Below the pieces are notes generated by a model. That model was not told the origin of the DNA. It searched no databases and was given only the letters and a program-made list of their open reading frames with translations. Shown here piece by piece: positions 6,151 through 14,150 of a DNA stretch of 22,547 nucleotides. Made by a program: the position numbers and the translations under genes. Source of the stretch: JANXXV01 sp038230275 (GTDB lineage Bacteria; Acidobacteriota; Terriglobia; Bryobacterales; Bryobacteraceae); NCBI GenBank assembly GCA_038230275.1, contig JBBRNO010000110.1:1-22547 (forward strand), written 5' to 3'. Each line of letters opens with the position of its first letter. Position 1 is the first letter of the stretch.

Positions 6151-8222
6151 ACGTAATTGAAGTCTTCCGTTAGAAATTGCGGGCTCTCAAACAGGTCCTT
6201 TCCGAAGAGTGGGCGCACCAAAACATTTCCATTTGGAATTGTTTTTCCGCCGGAAAGCAGGAACCCGGCAATTTGCTGTTGCAGCGCCAGCGCCAATGTT
6301 AGTTCGGCTGTGGAGTTTATGTTCGCGATGGCGGAATGAGGACTGGAAGGCAGGCTGGGAGCGACCGCGCGCGCCAGATCGTAACGGAGGAATTGCGTGG
6401 ACTCCCGCATGTTTGCCGCACGCACCAGAGCCGTCTGCGCCGGGTTGGGAACTACGGGATCGCCGGAGCCGAACTGGAACAGGACCGGCTTAATCTGGAC
6501 ACCCGGAAGCGTGGAAGACTTTAGGTGTGGCGCATACGCCAGCGCGTCGCCAGCGGCGCCATACCACTCGACAATTTCGAAAAAGTCCTGGACGGGAATG
6601 GCCCCGGGGACGTCTTCTATTCGCACAGGTTGGTAGCGCAGAACGGATCCGTCGTCAAAGTTGGACCCGTTGTTGAGCAGCGATGGAGTGCGTCCTGCCA
6701 GCACCAAAATGCCGAGCAAGCGCAGGGACTGACTGGTGCGCGCGATGTCGGAAAGCGATCCCCCGCCGCTATTCAATGCCGACGCGAGAATGGACGGCTC
6801 GAGTGCGCTGAAGATGGTTCCGTAGATGGAGCCGAAGGAATGGCCGGCGTAATAGATGGTTGCGGGGTCCAGATCGGCGATACCGTCGCCGTCCAGATCC
6901 ATGCCAAGGGAGATGGCGCGCGTCAACTGCATCAGGTCAATCACGCTTTGGCGCAGGCAATCGCGGGCGCTGAAGATGCCGGGAAGAATGCAGCCATCAA
7001 AGGGGCCGTAGGCACCGCCGGCAGATAGCGACTGGCCACGGCCACCGGTCAGGATGTCTACCGCTGTGCCGGTTTTATCCGTGAGGCTGACTTTGCCGGC
7101 GGGCCCGAAGCCATGTCCGAAAATATTGATGGCGATGGTGGCGAAGCCGGAACGTGCCAGGGTTCCGGCCATTGCGCTGGAGACGCCGAAGCTATCGTCT
7201 GTAAAGCCGTGGCCTACGATGACCACGGGATATCCCGCGGTGGGCTTGGGCGTCCAGGGGAGCCAGGCGTGAAAGGAGAGCTGGTTTGTCGCAAGTCGTC
7301 TGGCAGGCGTTGTGTTGGCCGGCGCGGCAGGAATAATGAACCGGTCATTGAGATAGTTCGGCGATTGGAAAGTACCGAACGCCAGCCGCCCTATTCCATC
7401 CAGCAGGAAGAACGGAATGTTGAAATCCGACAGACGGGTGGGATCGGGAGACTTTTGATAGTGCACCGTGATTGCAGCCAGATTGGCCAGGTCGAAAATA
7501 CTCTTCACGCCCGCCGGTTGCACGCTGGGGCTGGTGTCTGGCAGCGCGGCACGCGCTGTTTCCATGAACGCGGTGGCGCTCTGCGTGGTGAAGATGGATG
7601 CCGCCACCGCTTTCCCTCCGGTTAATTCCGTCACCCGAGCTAGGCTTTGACAATAGCCGTTGGAAGGTACGGTGAGGCAGTTCTGGAACGCGGCATCGGC
7701 TTTCACTGGCGCTCCGGCAACGTCTTTGATCGCGTCGGTCACAACCAGTGCGTAGCGGCGGTGCTGATCTAGAAACTCGTCGGGCTTGGCGTAAACCGTG
7801 TTGGTGGCAGGATCGTAAACCACCTGATTGATCAGCGTGGCGTGGCCCAATGGCTGCAGTCCATTTTCTTCGGTGGTCAGGTTGTCCAGCCACACTATGG
7901 CGATCCCGGAACGAAGCGTGGCAGGATTGATGGGTGCGGAAAAGCGCACGCGAATCCTCGGCTGCAGGTTAAAGCCGTCCAACTGATTGAGCAAGGCAAC
8001 GTCTTGGCAATCGGAGGGCTGCGCGTCGCAATTGGGCAGCGGGAGATTCACGCGGCGTCCCGTCTTTTGGGACGCATCGGCAACGGTGAGAAAGTCGCTA
8101 GGAAAGGGTCCGACTGCCGGATTCGATGGATCAAAGCGGACGGTTGCGGGCGAGTTGGTCTCGGCGGCGAACGCGGCACTGAAGGCGCACAGTGCCGCAG
8201 CCGTGATCGTCCAAGAGCTCAC
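6144..8222 (-). CDS. secreted lipase-like alpha/beta hydrolase with N-terminal Ig-like domain
   Basis: The 692-residue product begins with a signal peptide (hydrophobic to about residue 20, AAFAA-E cleavage). Residues about 28-180 resemble the N-terminal region of Pla-1/cef-type extracellular lipases, with a Big_5-like strand set (RIRVRFSAPINPATL, 89-103). Four cysteines (65, 72, 182, 191) could form disulphides after export. The alpha/beta hydrolase core follows: oxyanion VIVGHGF (334-340), nucleophile elbow AGHSFGS (Ser463), and a DLDGDGIAD acidic loop (442-450) that looks like a calcium-binding site. The catalytic Asp and His are further on but I do not pin them. Start is GTG 8220-8222, overlapping the cyclophilin stop by four bases (GTGA), so the two are translationally coupled and the cyclophilin could assist its folding. 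A lipase/esterase is likely; the substrate is unknown. Confidence 0.75.
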   Translation of the reverse strand: MSSWTITAAALCAFSAAFAAETNSPATVRFDPSNPAVGPFPSDFLTVADASQKTGRRVNLPLPNCDAQPSDCQDVALLNQLDGFNLQPRIRVRFSAPINPATLRSGIAIVWLDNLTTEENGLQPLGHATLINQVVYDPATNTVYAKPDEFLDQHRRYALVVTDAIKDVAGAPVKADAAFQNCLTVPSNGYCQSLARVTELTGGKAVAASIFTTQSATAFMETARAALPDTSPSVQPAGVKSIFDLANLAAITVHYQKSPDPTRLSDFNIPFFLLDGIGRLAFGTFQSPNYLNDRFIIPAAPANTTPARRLATNQLSFHAWLPWTPKPTAGYPVVIVGHGFTDDSFGVSSAMAGTLARSGFATIAINIFGHGFGPAGKVSLTDKTGTAVDILTGGRGQSLSAGGAYGPFDGCILPGIFSARDCLRQSVIDLMQLTRAISLGMDLDGDGIADLDPATIYYAGHSFGSIYGTIFSALEPSILASALNSGGGSLSDIARTSQSLRLLGILVLAGRTPSLLNNGSNFDDGSVLRYQPVRIEDVPGAIPVQDFFEIVEWYGAAGDALAYAPHLKSSTLPGVQIKPVLFQFGSGDPVVPNPAQTALVRAANMRESTQFLRYDLARAVAPSLPSSPHSAIANINSTAELTLALALQQQIAGFLLSGGKTIPNGNVLVRPLFGKDLFESPQFLTEDFNYVQ

Positions 8223-9040
8223 TTTTTCGCCGCGGCGCCGGGCGTAGTCGCCTTCTTGGCTGCGGCCGGCGCAACCCCGGTCTTCTTGGTGGAAGCCGGC
8301 GGCCCGGTCTTCTTGGTGGACGCCGGCGGCCCGGTCTTCCTAACGGCCGGCGGCGGATTTACTGGCGCTCCTGGACCAACGCGCAAAAACGTGATCTTCA
8401 CAATCTTGGGCGGCATGTTGGGCCTGTCGCTCCCATCGCGCGGAAGCCGTGCGATTTTCTCCACTACGTCCTGCCCTTCCACCACCTGTGCAAATACGGT
8501 GTGCAGCCCGTTCAAATGGGGCGTCGGCACTTCGGTGATGAAAAACTGGCAACTGCCGGTGCCCGGCGCGGACGCCTTCGCCATGCCGAACTTGCCGGGC
8601 GCATCAAAGGAAAGCGACGGATCGAACTCTTCGGGAATCCTGTCGGTACCACCCATGCCGGTGCCGGTCGGGTCGCCAGCCTGCACCATGAAGCCGGGAA
8701 TCACGCGGTGGAAGATCGTGCCCGGATATAACGGCCGTCTCACGCGCATGGCCGTCTTGGGGTCGGTCCACTCTTTGCGGCCCAATGCCAAATCCATGAA
8801 GTTTTTCACCGTGATGGGCGATTCCTTCTCATAGAGCTTCGCGGTGATGTTCCCCAGGGTTGTATACACCGTTGTGTATAGTCCGTTCTCGCGCACGGGC
8901 TCAGGAGGAGCGGCGGGCTTGTCAGTGGCCTTGTCGGCTGCCGCCGGCGCCGCGGCCTTCGGAGTGGCAGCCGGCTGAGCCATCAGCAGCGACGCAGCCA
9001 ATGCGAGGGCACCGATCCGGAAGAGAGAATATCTTTGCAT
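8219..9040 (-). CDS. exported cyclophilin-type peptidyl-prolyl isomerase with Lys/Pro/Ala tail
   Basis: This is a 273-residue cis-trans prolyl isomerase, inferred to work on secreted proteins in the periplasm. An N-terminal signal peptide (to about residue 21) precedes an Ala/Pro-rich spacer. The cyclophilin domain spans about 53-220 and keeps the catalytic FHRVIPGFMVQAGD (110-123: Arg112, Phe117, Gln120) and CQFFITEVPTPHLNG (164-178). The last 45 residues are low complexity, with a nine-residue repeat PPASTKKTG occurring twice and then Ala/Lys-rich sequence, giving a strongly basic tail not normal for bacterial cyclophilins. The ATG at 9038-9040 faces the divergent acyltransferase gene across 38 bp. 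The downstream lipase-like gene overlaps its stop by 4 bp, suggesting a chaperone-client pair in one operon. Confidence 0.92.
   Translation of the reverse strand: MQRYSLFRIGALALAASLLMAQPAATPKAAAPAAADKATDKPAAPPEPVRENGLYTTVYTTLGNITAKLYEKESPITVKNFMDLALGRKEWTDPKTAMRVRRPLYPGTIFHRVIPGFMVQAGDPTGTGMGGTDRIPEEFDPSLSFDAPGKFGMAKASAPGTGSCQFFITEVPTPHLNGLHTVFAQVVEGQDVVEKIARLPRDGSDRPNMPPKIVKITFLRVGPGAPVNPPPAVRKTGPPASTKKTGPPASTKKTGVAPAAAKKATTPGAAAKK
8277..8339. repeat. 27-bp tandem repeat, two and a third copies, in cyclophilin gene tail
   Basis: Units at 8277-8303 and 8304-8330 differ by a single base, and a nine-base partial copy follows at 8331-8339. The unit is in frame and encodes the nine-residue repeat with two lysines and two prolines in the basic tail of the cyclophilin. 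Near-identity of the copies points to recent slippage or duplication, so copy number may vary between strains. Confidence 0.8.
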
Positions 9041-9078
9041 GTTGACAGCTTAGCAAAGCATAAAATCACACATTCTTC
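9041..9078. promoter_or_regulatory. 38-bp divergent promoter region between cyclophilin and acyltransferase genes
   Basis: Both genes must be served from here. On the plus strand TTGACA (9042-9047) is a perfect -35, but the best -10 candidates (TAAAAT at 9061, ATCACA at 9065) are respectively too close or weak, so the assignment is uncertain. The region is clearly more A+T-rich than its surroundings. Confidence 0.35.
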
Positions 9079-10806
9079 ATGATTTTGTCATCAATCGCGC
9101 TGTACGCTGTAACCGTGCCACACGTAAACCTGGGCGGACCTGCCCTGCAGCGGTTCCTGATGGTCGACCAGTTGCTTCAGATTTACCGGGATGCATTGGC
9201 CCATCCCAGCCGCGGTCCGTTCTTTGAGAACTTGCTCGCCCTGCTTAACGTCAATCCGATCATCACGCGGACGGACCTGGCGCGCATTCCTGCTTCCGGC
9301 GCGGTGGTGGCGGTAGCAAATCATCCGTTCGGAATGATAGAGAGCTCCATTTTGGGGGCGTTGCTTCCTACTGTTCGCGCCGACGTCAAGTTCATGGCGA
9401 ACTCACTGCTCTGCCAGCTATTTCCCGCCATCGCGGATCGCATCATTGCGGTGGATCCGTTCGGCGGCGAAGCGGCCACCAAGGCCAACCGCAAGGGCAT
9501 GCGCGAGGCCCTGCTGCATCTGAAAGCCGGCGGAATGCTGGTTGTTTTTCCGGCGGGCGAAGTGGCGCATGTGAATCTGCAGAAGCGGCAAATCACCGAT
9601 CCGGAATGGAGCACTACCATTGCGCGGCTGGTACGGATGACTAAGTCGCCGGTGCTGCCCATCTACTTTGCGGGCGCCAACAGTGCGTGGTTCCAAGTGC
9701 TGGGTTTGCTCCATGCGCGGGTGCGCACCATGATGCTGGTGCATGAATTTTTCAACAAGCGGAATCGCAACCTGGAAATGCGCGTGGGATCGTTAATTCC
9801 GGCAAAGCGATTACAAGCCATGGATGACGATGTGCGGATGATGGCACATCTGCGGGAGCGGACGTATTTTCTGCAACACCGCGGTGCGCAGTCCAAGCAC
9901 GTGAAAGCTTCGACAGAACCGATCGCGGCGGCTGTGGATTCTGAACTGCTGCAGTCGGAAATCGAGGCGCTGCCGCCGGACAGGAAGCTTGCCGATGCCG
10001 GGGAGTTCTCGGTGTACTACGCGAAGTGCCATGAGGCGCCGAACGTGTTGTTTGAGATCGGGCGGTTGCGCGAGATTGCTTTTCGAGACGCGGGCGAGGG
10101 TACCGGGAAAGCCATCGACCTGGATTCCTGCGACGCCTATTATCTGCAACTCTTCCTGTGGAACAACCAGACGCGGGAGATTGCGGGCGCCTATCGCATC
10201 GGCCCAACCGACACAATCCTGGAACGATATGGCAAGAACGGTCTTTATACCAGTACGCTGTTTGCGTTCGCGGATCGCTTCCTGCATGATCTGGGCGATG
10301 CACTGGAACTGGGCCGCTCGTTCGTTCGGGTGGAATATCAGAAGAGCTATACGCCTCTGCTTTTGCTGTGGAAAGGCATCGGGGCCTATGTGGCGAGGAA
10401 TCCCCGCTACAAGATTCTTTTTGGACCGGTGAGTATCAGCAACGATTACCAGCCGGTGTCTCGACAATTGATGGTCAACTTCTTTCGAAGGGATGACAGA
10501 GCACCTTTGGTGAAGGCTCGCAGCCCATTCCGCGCCCCGGCCACTTCGCGGGGGAACTGGGACGTGGAAGACCTATCGGCGATGGTGGCGGACATCGAGT
10601 CCGATCAGAAAGGCATTCCGGTACTGCTGCGGCACTATCTGAAAATGGGCGGCGAGTTGCTGGGCTTCAATGTGGACCGCAATTTCTCAGACTCCTTGGA
10701 TGGGTTGATTGTCGTTGACCTGACGCGCACCGATAAGAAGATGCTGAACCGTTATCTGGGTGTGGAAAGCAGCACGCGGTTTCTGGAATATCACCGGATG
10801 GAATGA
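9079..10806 (+). CDS. PlsC-like / GNAT-type bifunctional acyltransferase, OlsF-like
   Basis: The 575-residue protein has two acyltransferase halves. Residues about 55-250 are a PlsC/lysophospholipid acyltransferase domain with NHPFGMIE (81-88, the H-x4-E/D site) and FPAGE (157-161). Residues about 300-480 are an OlsB/hemolysin-type GNAT domain (Acetyltransf_5): FEIGRLREIAFRDAGEG (325-341), D-x-D-x-CDAYYLQLFLW, then IAGAYRIG. This order matches OlsF, which makes ornithine lipids by N-acylating ornithine (C-terminal half) and then O-acylating the lyso-product (N-terminal half). Ornithine lipids replace phospholipids under phosphate limitation or stress. The substrate could be another amino acid or amine, so I give no symbol. 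The ATG at 9079 is used; GTG 9115 or ATG 9160 would also keep both domains. It stands alone, diverging from the cyclophilin gene. Confidence 0.82.
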   Translation: MILSSIALYAVTVPHVNLGGPALQRFLMVDQLLQIYRDALAHPSRGPFFENLLALLNVNPIITRTDLARIPASGAVVAVANHPFGMIESSILGALLPTVRADVKFMANSLLCQLFPAIADRIIAVDPFGGEAATKANRKGMREALLHLKAGGMLVVFPAGEVAHVNLQKRQITDPEWSTTIARLVRMTKSPVLPIYFAGANSAWFQVLGLLHARVRTMMLVHEFFNKRNRNLEMRVGSLIPAKRLQAMDDDVRMMAHLRERTYFLQHRGAQSKHVKASTEPIAAAVDSELLQSEIEALPPDRKLADAGEFSVYYAKCHEAPNVLFEIGRLREIAFRDAGEGTGKAIDLDSCDAYYLQLFLWNNQTREIAGAYRIGPTDTILERYGKNGLYTSTLFAFADRFLHDLGDALELGRSFVRVEYQKSYTPLLLLWKGIGAYVARNPRYKILFGPVSISNDYQPVSRQLMVNFFRRDDRAPLVKARSPFRAPATSRGNWDVEDLSAMVADIESDQKGIPVLLRHYLKMGGELLGFNVDRNFSDSLDGLIVVDLTRTDKKMLNRYLGVESSTRFLEYHRME

Positions 10807-10872
10807 AAGCCAGGTGGCAGAGTGGACGGGATTGGCGGATGCAGCGCTGGCTTCGTTGCAGCGAGTGAAAGC

Positions 10873-11991
10873 CTAAACCAGGACCGTAAAGGCCGTCTCG
10901 GTTCTCTCCACTGGCCGGTAGAGCGTATCGCGCTCCATGGGCACCCGGCCCGCTTCGCGGATCAGACGCAGTAGGTCGCCGCGCCGCAAGCCTTGGCTGG
11001 TGGTGGCGCCTGCATCGTGATAAATCTTCTCTTCCACCACCGTGCCATCAATATCGTCGGCGCCGAAACGAAGCGCGATCTGCGCAATCTTCGGCGTCAT
11101 CATGATCCAGTAAGCCTTGACGTGCGGGATGTTATCCAGCATCAGCCGCGCAATGGCGATGCTCTTTAGATCCAGGAAGCCGGTGGTTTTCGGGATATGG
11201 TGCAGTGCCGTATTGTCGGGGTGAAACGCCAGCGGGATGAAGGTGACGAAACCGCCGGTCTTATCCTGCACTTCGCGCAACTTCACCAGGTGATCCACGC
11301 GCTCTTCGTCGGTTTCAATGTGGCCGTAGAGCATGGTGCAGTTGCTCTTCAGGCCCATTTCATGCGCGATCTGGGCTGTTTTCAGCCATTCAGAGCCGTC
11401 TATCTTGTGATCGCAGATGATACGGCGGACACCCTCTGAGAAGATCTCCGCGCCTCCGCCCGGAAGCGAATCCACACCGGCGTCAATCAGGCGCTGCAGC
11501 GTCTCGCGGATAGAGATCTTGGCGCGATGGGCCAGAAACGCCACTTCCACCATTGTGAAGGCCTTGAGGTGCACTTGCGGGAATCGCTCCTTCAAGCCAC
11601 GCAGCATCTGGCAGAACCAATCGAGGCTGAGTTCCGGGTGCAATCCACCGACGATGTGAAATTCAGTGACCGCTTCCGAGTAACCCTCGCCCGCTTTGTG
11701 CCAGACCTCTTCCAGCGACATGGTGTACGCTTTGGGGTCTTTCGCGCGCTTGCCGAAAGCACACAGGCGGCAGCTGGCGACGCAGACATCGGTCGGATTG
11801 ATGTGGCGGTTCACGTTGAAATAAGTGACGTCGCCGTGCAGCCGCTCGCGCACGATGTTGGCCATGTAGCCGATGGCGAGGATGTCGGAACTGCGGTACA
11901 GGGTCACGCCGTCGGCAAAACTGAGGCGTTCGCCACGCTCCACTTTTTCGAGGATCGGCTTCAGGCGCTGGTCGTCAATCACAGGTTCCAT
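10873..11991 (-). CDS. mqnE: aminofutalosine synthase (radical SAM)
   Basis: MqnE is the radical SAM enzyme that converts the MqnA product (3-[(1-carboxyvinyl)oxy]benzoate) and S-adenosylmethionine into 6-amino-6-deoxyfutalosine, early in the futalosine route to menaquinone. The 372 residues fit the family. The [4Fe-4S] motif Cys70-x3-Cys74-x2-Cys77 lies in NPTDVCVASCRLCAFGK, preceded by the family-typical HGDVTYFNVNRHI. FHIVGGLHPEL, SLPGGGAEIF and GADDIDGTVVEEKIYHDAGA are strong MqnE signatures and separate it from MqnC and CofH. ATG 11989-11991 lies five bases after the stop of the prenyltransferase gene, so they form an operon transcribed leftward. Other mqn genes are not in the window. 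No Shine-Dalgarno stands out, so coupling to the upstream gene is likely. Confidence 0.94.
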   Translation of the reverse strand: MEPVIDDQRLKPILEKVERGERLSFADGVTLYRSSDILAIGYMANIVRERLHGDVTYFNVNRHINPTDVCVASCRLCAFGKRAKDPKAYTMSLEEVWHKAGEGYSEAVTEFHIVGGLHPELSLDWFCQMLRGLKERFPQVHLKAFTMVEVAFLAHRAKISIRETLQRLIDAGVDSLPGGGAEIFSEGVRRIICDHKIDGSEWLKTAQIAHEMGLKSNCTMLYGHIETDEERVDHLVKLREVQDKTGGFVTFIPLAFHPDNTALHHIPKTTGFLDLKSIAIARLMLDNIPHVKAYWIMMTPKIAQIALRFGADDIDGTVVEEKIYHDAGATTSQGLRRGDLLRLIREAGRVPMERDTLYRPVERTETAFTVLV

Positions 11992-11996
11992 AGTTC

Positions 11997-12890
11997 TTAG
12001 ATGCCTCTGCGGAAGAGGAAGATGTCAGCACTCCAAAAGAAGAAGAATAGCACGCTCACATACCCGTTGACGGTAAAGAAGGCGGCGTCCACGCGTGAGA
12101 AATCGTCCGCCTTCACCAGGCTGTGTTCGTACAACAGCAGACAGGCAACCAGAGCAACTCCCACCAGGCTGAGCCATCCGAGGGCGAAACTCCGCACCAA
12201 CGCGATCAGGCACGCCAGCATGGCCAAGTGGAACAGCCGGGCGACCCAAAGCGCGCCGGAGAGTCCCAGCCGTTTGGGAATACTGAACAGCCCTTCGCGC
12301 GAATCGAACTCATAGTCCTGGCAGGAATAGATAATGTCGAAGCCGGCGGTCCAGAACGTGACGGCCGCGGTGAGCCACAGAATGCGCGGATCGAGCGAAG
12401 CGCGTATGGCGATCCAGGCGGCAGCGGGAGCGATGCCTAGCGCGAAGCCCAGGACCACATGGGAAAACGACGTGAACCGCTTGGTGAACGAGTAAATCAT
12501 TACCACGGCGAGAGCTAGCGGAGCAAGGCGCAGGCACAGAGGATTCAGCGCCCAGGCGGCGCCGCAAAACACGATGGAAGAGGCAGCGACGAACGCCCAG
12601 CCGAAGGTCTTGCCCAGCAATCCGGCCGGGATGTGACGCGCCTTCGTACGCGGGTTGCGGCCGTCGATGTCGGCGTCCAGAAGCCGGTTAAACGCCATGG
12701 CGGCCGAACGGGCCGAGACCATCGCAACCACGATCCACAGCAGCTTCCAGGCCAATCCGGCGGTGGCGAAGCCTTCGTCGCGAATGGCCAGTAGAGCGCC
12801 AGTCAACGCGAACGGAAGCGCGAATACGGAGTGTTCGAACTTGATCATCTCAAGCGTGAGGCGAAGTTTGCGCAGGAATCCTTGTGCCAT
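11997..12890 (-). CDS. mqnP: UbiA-family prenyltransferase of the futalosine menaquinone pathway (MqnP-like)
   Basis: This integral membrane prenyltransferase has 297 residues and about eight or nine hydrophobic helices. The two Mg-diphosphate motifs are present: NRLLDADID (68-76), followed by GRNPRTKARHIPAG, and QDYEFDSREGLFSIP (191-205; Asp192 and Asp196). FEHSVFALPFALTGALLA (18-35) and this second motif are typical of the subgroup annotated as 4-hydroxybenzoate octaprenyltransferase in menaquinone-only organisms, which attaches the isoprenoid tail to 1,4-dihydroxy-6-naphthoate. It lies five bases upstream of mqnE, which supports that role over ubiquinone synthesis. The start at 12890 diverges from the DUF192 gene with 41 bp between. 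The mqnP assignment rests on context; UbiA proper is less likely. Confidence 0.85.
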   Translation of the reverse strand: MAQGFLRKLRLTLEMIKFEHSVFALPFALTGALLAIRDEGFATAGLAWKLLWIVVAMVSARSAAMAFNRLLDADIDGRNPRTKARHIPAGLLGKTFGWAFVAASSIVFCGAAWALNPLCLRLAPLALAVVMIYSFTKRFTSFSHVVLGFALGIAPAAAWIAIRASLDPRILWLTAAVTFWTAGFDIIYSCQDYEFDSREGLFSIPKRLGLSGALWVARLFHLAMLACLIALVRSFALGWLSLVGVALVACLLLYEHSLVKADDFSRVDAAFFTVNGYVSVLFFFFWSADIFLFRRGI

Positions 12891-12931
12891 TGGGGAATCG
12901 GTTGGATACTAGAGCTTACACTTATTATTCC

Positions 12932-13390
12932 ATGCTACAAGTCCCCAGCGTGCTCCTTGTGCTTCTTTCTCTGGTTGTCACCGGTTGTGATAGGAAAGCG
13001 CAGTCCATTGACGAATTCCAAACCACGCCGCTGACGCTTCCGGGCGGCCAACAGATCCGCGTGGAGGTGGCCACACGGCAAGCGGACATGATGCGCGGGA
13101 TGATGTTCCGCGAATCTCTGGCGCCGGACCACGGCATGCTATTCGTTCATGGTTCCCCCGGCCTTTATCAATACTGGATGTATCAGGTGCGCATCCCACT
13201 GGATATTGTGTGGCTCGACATGAACCGGCAGGTGGTGGAGATTTCCCCGAATACGCCCCCCTGCCCTTCGCAGTCGGCCAAAGAGTGTCCTAGCTTCGGG
13301 GGGCATAAGATGGCAGTGTATGTTCTGGAACTGCCCGGCGGGGCGGCCGCGAGATTCGGCCTTCGTGACGGCGATGTGGTGAAATTCTAA
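12932..13390 (+). CDS. DUF192 lipoprotein
   Basis: The 152-residue product starts at ATG 12932 with a hydrophobic leader ending VVTGC, a good lipobox with Cys19 as the lipidated residue, so the mature protein is probably anchored at the membrane. The rest is a complete DUF192 domain: EVATRQADMMRGMMFRESL, GMLFVHGSPG, YWMYQVRIPLDIVWLDMN and VYVLELPGGAAARFGLRDGD. DUF192 proteins are small beta proteins of unknown function. A TTGGAT (12902) and TATTAT (12923) upstream look promoter-like but would place transcription at or just past the ATG, so a short leader or leaderless start is possible. The stop TAA shares its last base with larB's ATG (TAATG), implying coupling. Confidence 0.88.
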   Translation: MLQVPSVLLVLLSLVVTGCDRKAQSIDEFQTTPLTLPGGQQIRVEVATRQADMMRGMMFRESLAPDHGMLFVHGSPGLYQYWMYQVRIPLDIVWLDMNRQVVEISPNTPPCPSQSAKECPSFGGHKMAVYVLELPGGAAARFGLRDGDVVKF

Positions 13391-14136
13391 TGGATCAGGA
13401 TCATTTGAGAAAGCTGCTGGATGAGGTTCGTTCCGGCGCGGTGGAAGTGGATTCGGCGATGGAACGGCTGCGCCACATGCCGTTCGAAGACTTGGGTTTT
13501 GCCAAGGTAGACCACCACCGGGCATTGCGGCAAGGCATGCCGGAGGTGATCTTCGGACAAGGTAAGACGCCGGAGGAAGTGGCTACCATCGCCGAAGCAC
13601 TGGTGAACCGGTCGCAGAACGTGCTGATCACGCGCGCCGAAATCGCCGCGGTGGCGCTGGTGCAGGCACGTATTCCGGACGCTGAATATTTCCCCAGGTC
13701 GCGGGTGATCCGCGTGCAGCGCGACCGGACGATGTACGGCAAAGGCGTAATCGCCATTGCCTGTGCGGGCACCAGCGATCTACCGGTTGCCGAAGAGGCG
13801 CGCGTGACGGCAGAGGCCATGGGCAACGAAGTGGACGCCATCACGGACATCGGCGTGGCTGGAATTCACCGCTTGATGAGCAACCGCGAGCGGTTGACGA
13901 AAGCACGGGTGATTGTGGTCTGCGCCGGAATGGAAGGCGCGCTGCCCAGTGTAGTGGGCGGCCTGGTTTCCTGTCCGGTGATCGCGGTTCCCACCAGCGT
14001 GGGATACGGCGCCAGTTTTCATGGGCTGGCGGCGTTGCTGGGGATGCTCAACTCCTGTTCCAGCAATGTGACTGTGGTGAATATCGATAATGGCTTCGGC
14101 GCCGGGTATGTGGCCAGTCTGATTAACCGGTTATAG
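13390..14136 (+). CDS. larB: nickel-pincer cofactor biosynthesis protein LarB
   Basis: LarB carboxylates and hydrolyses nicotinic acid adenine dinucleotide to pyridinium-3,5-biscarboxylate mononucleotide, the first step of the nickel-pincer nucleotide cofactor of lactate racemase and other LarA-type enzymes. The protein has 248 residues, about normal. The C-terminal half is the PurE-like (AIR carboxylase) fold: VIAIACAGTSDLPVAEEA (120-137), VCAGMEGALPSVVGGLV (177-193), PTSVGYGASF (201-210) and NSCSSNVTVVNIDNGFGAGY, where Cys223 corresponds to the catalytic Cys221 of the Lactiplantibacillus enzyme. larC, larE and any larA-like gene are absent here. Translation is coupled to the DUF192 gene by a one-base overlap. 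The substrate NaAD also links it to nadD, but the genes are distant. Confidence 0.93.
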   Translation: MDQDHLRKLLDEVRSGAVEVDSAMERLRHMPFEDLGFAKVDHHRALRQGMPEVIFGQGKTPEEVATIAEALVNRSQNVLITRAEIAAVALVQARIPDAEYFPRSRVIRVQRDRTMYGKGVIAIACAGTSDLPVAEEARVTAEAMGNEVDAITDIGVAGIHRLMSNRERLTKARVIVVCAGMEGALPSVVGGLVSCPVIAVPTSVGYGASFHGLAALLGMLNSCSSNVTVVNIDNGFGAGYVASLINRL

Positions 14137-14150
14137 GTCCCGGCCCGCGC

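Noticed and set aside
5655..6173. A single 172-codon plus-strand gene from TTG 5655
   Set aside because: It is open only by chance in G+C-rich DNA. Real homology within it switches frame twice (BlaI in one frame, M56 membrane segment in this one, repeat tail in a third), so it is decayed sequence, not one gene.
10873..11991. MqnC or CofH as the identity of the radical SAM gene
   Set aside because: The segments around the CxxxCxxC and SLPGGGAEIF, and the GTVVEEKIYHDAG ending, fit MqnE specifically, and the neighbour is a menaquinone prenyltransferase, with no F420 genes.
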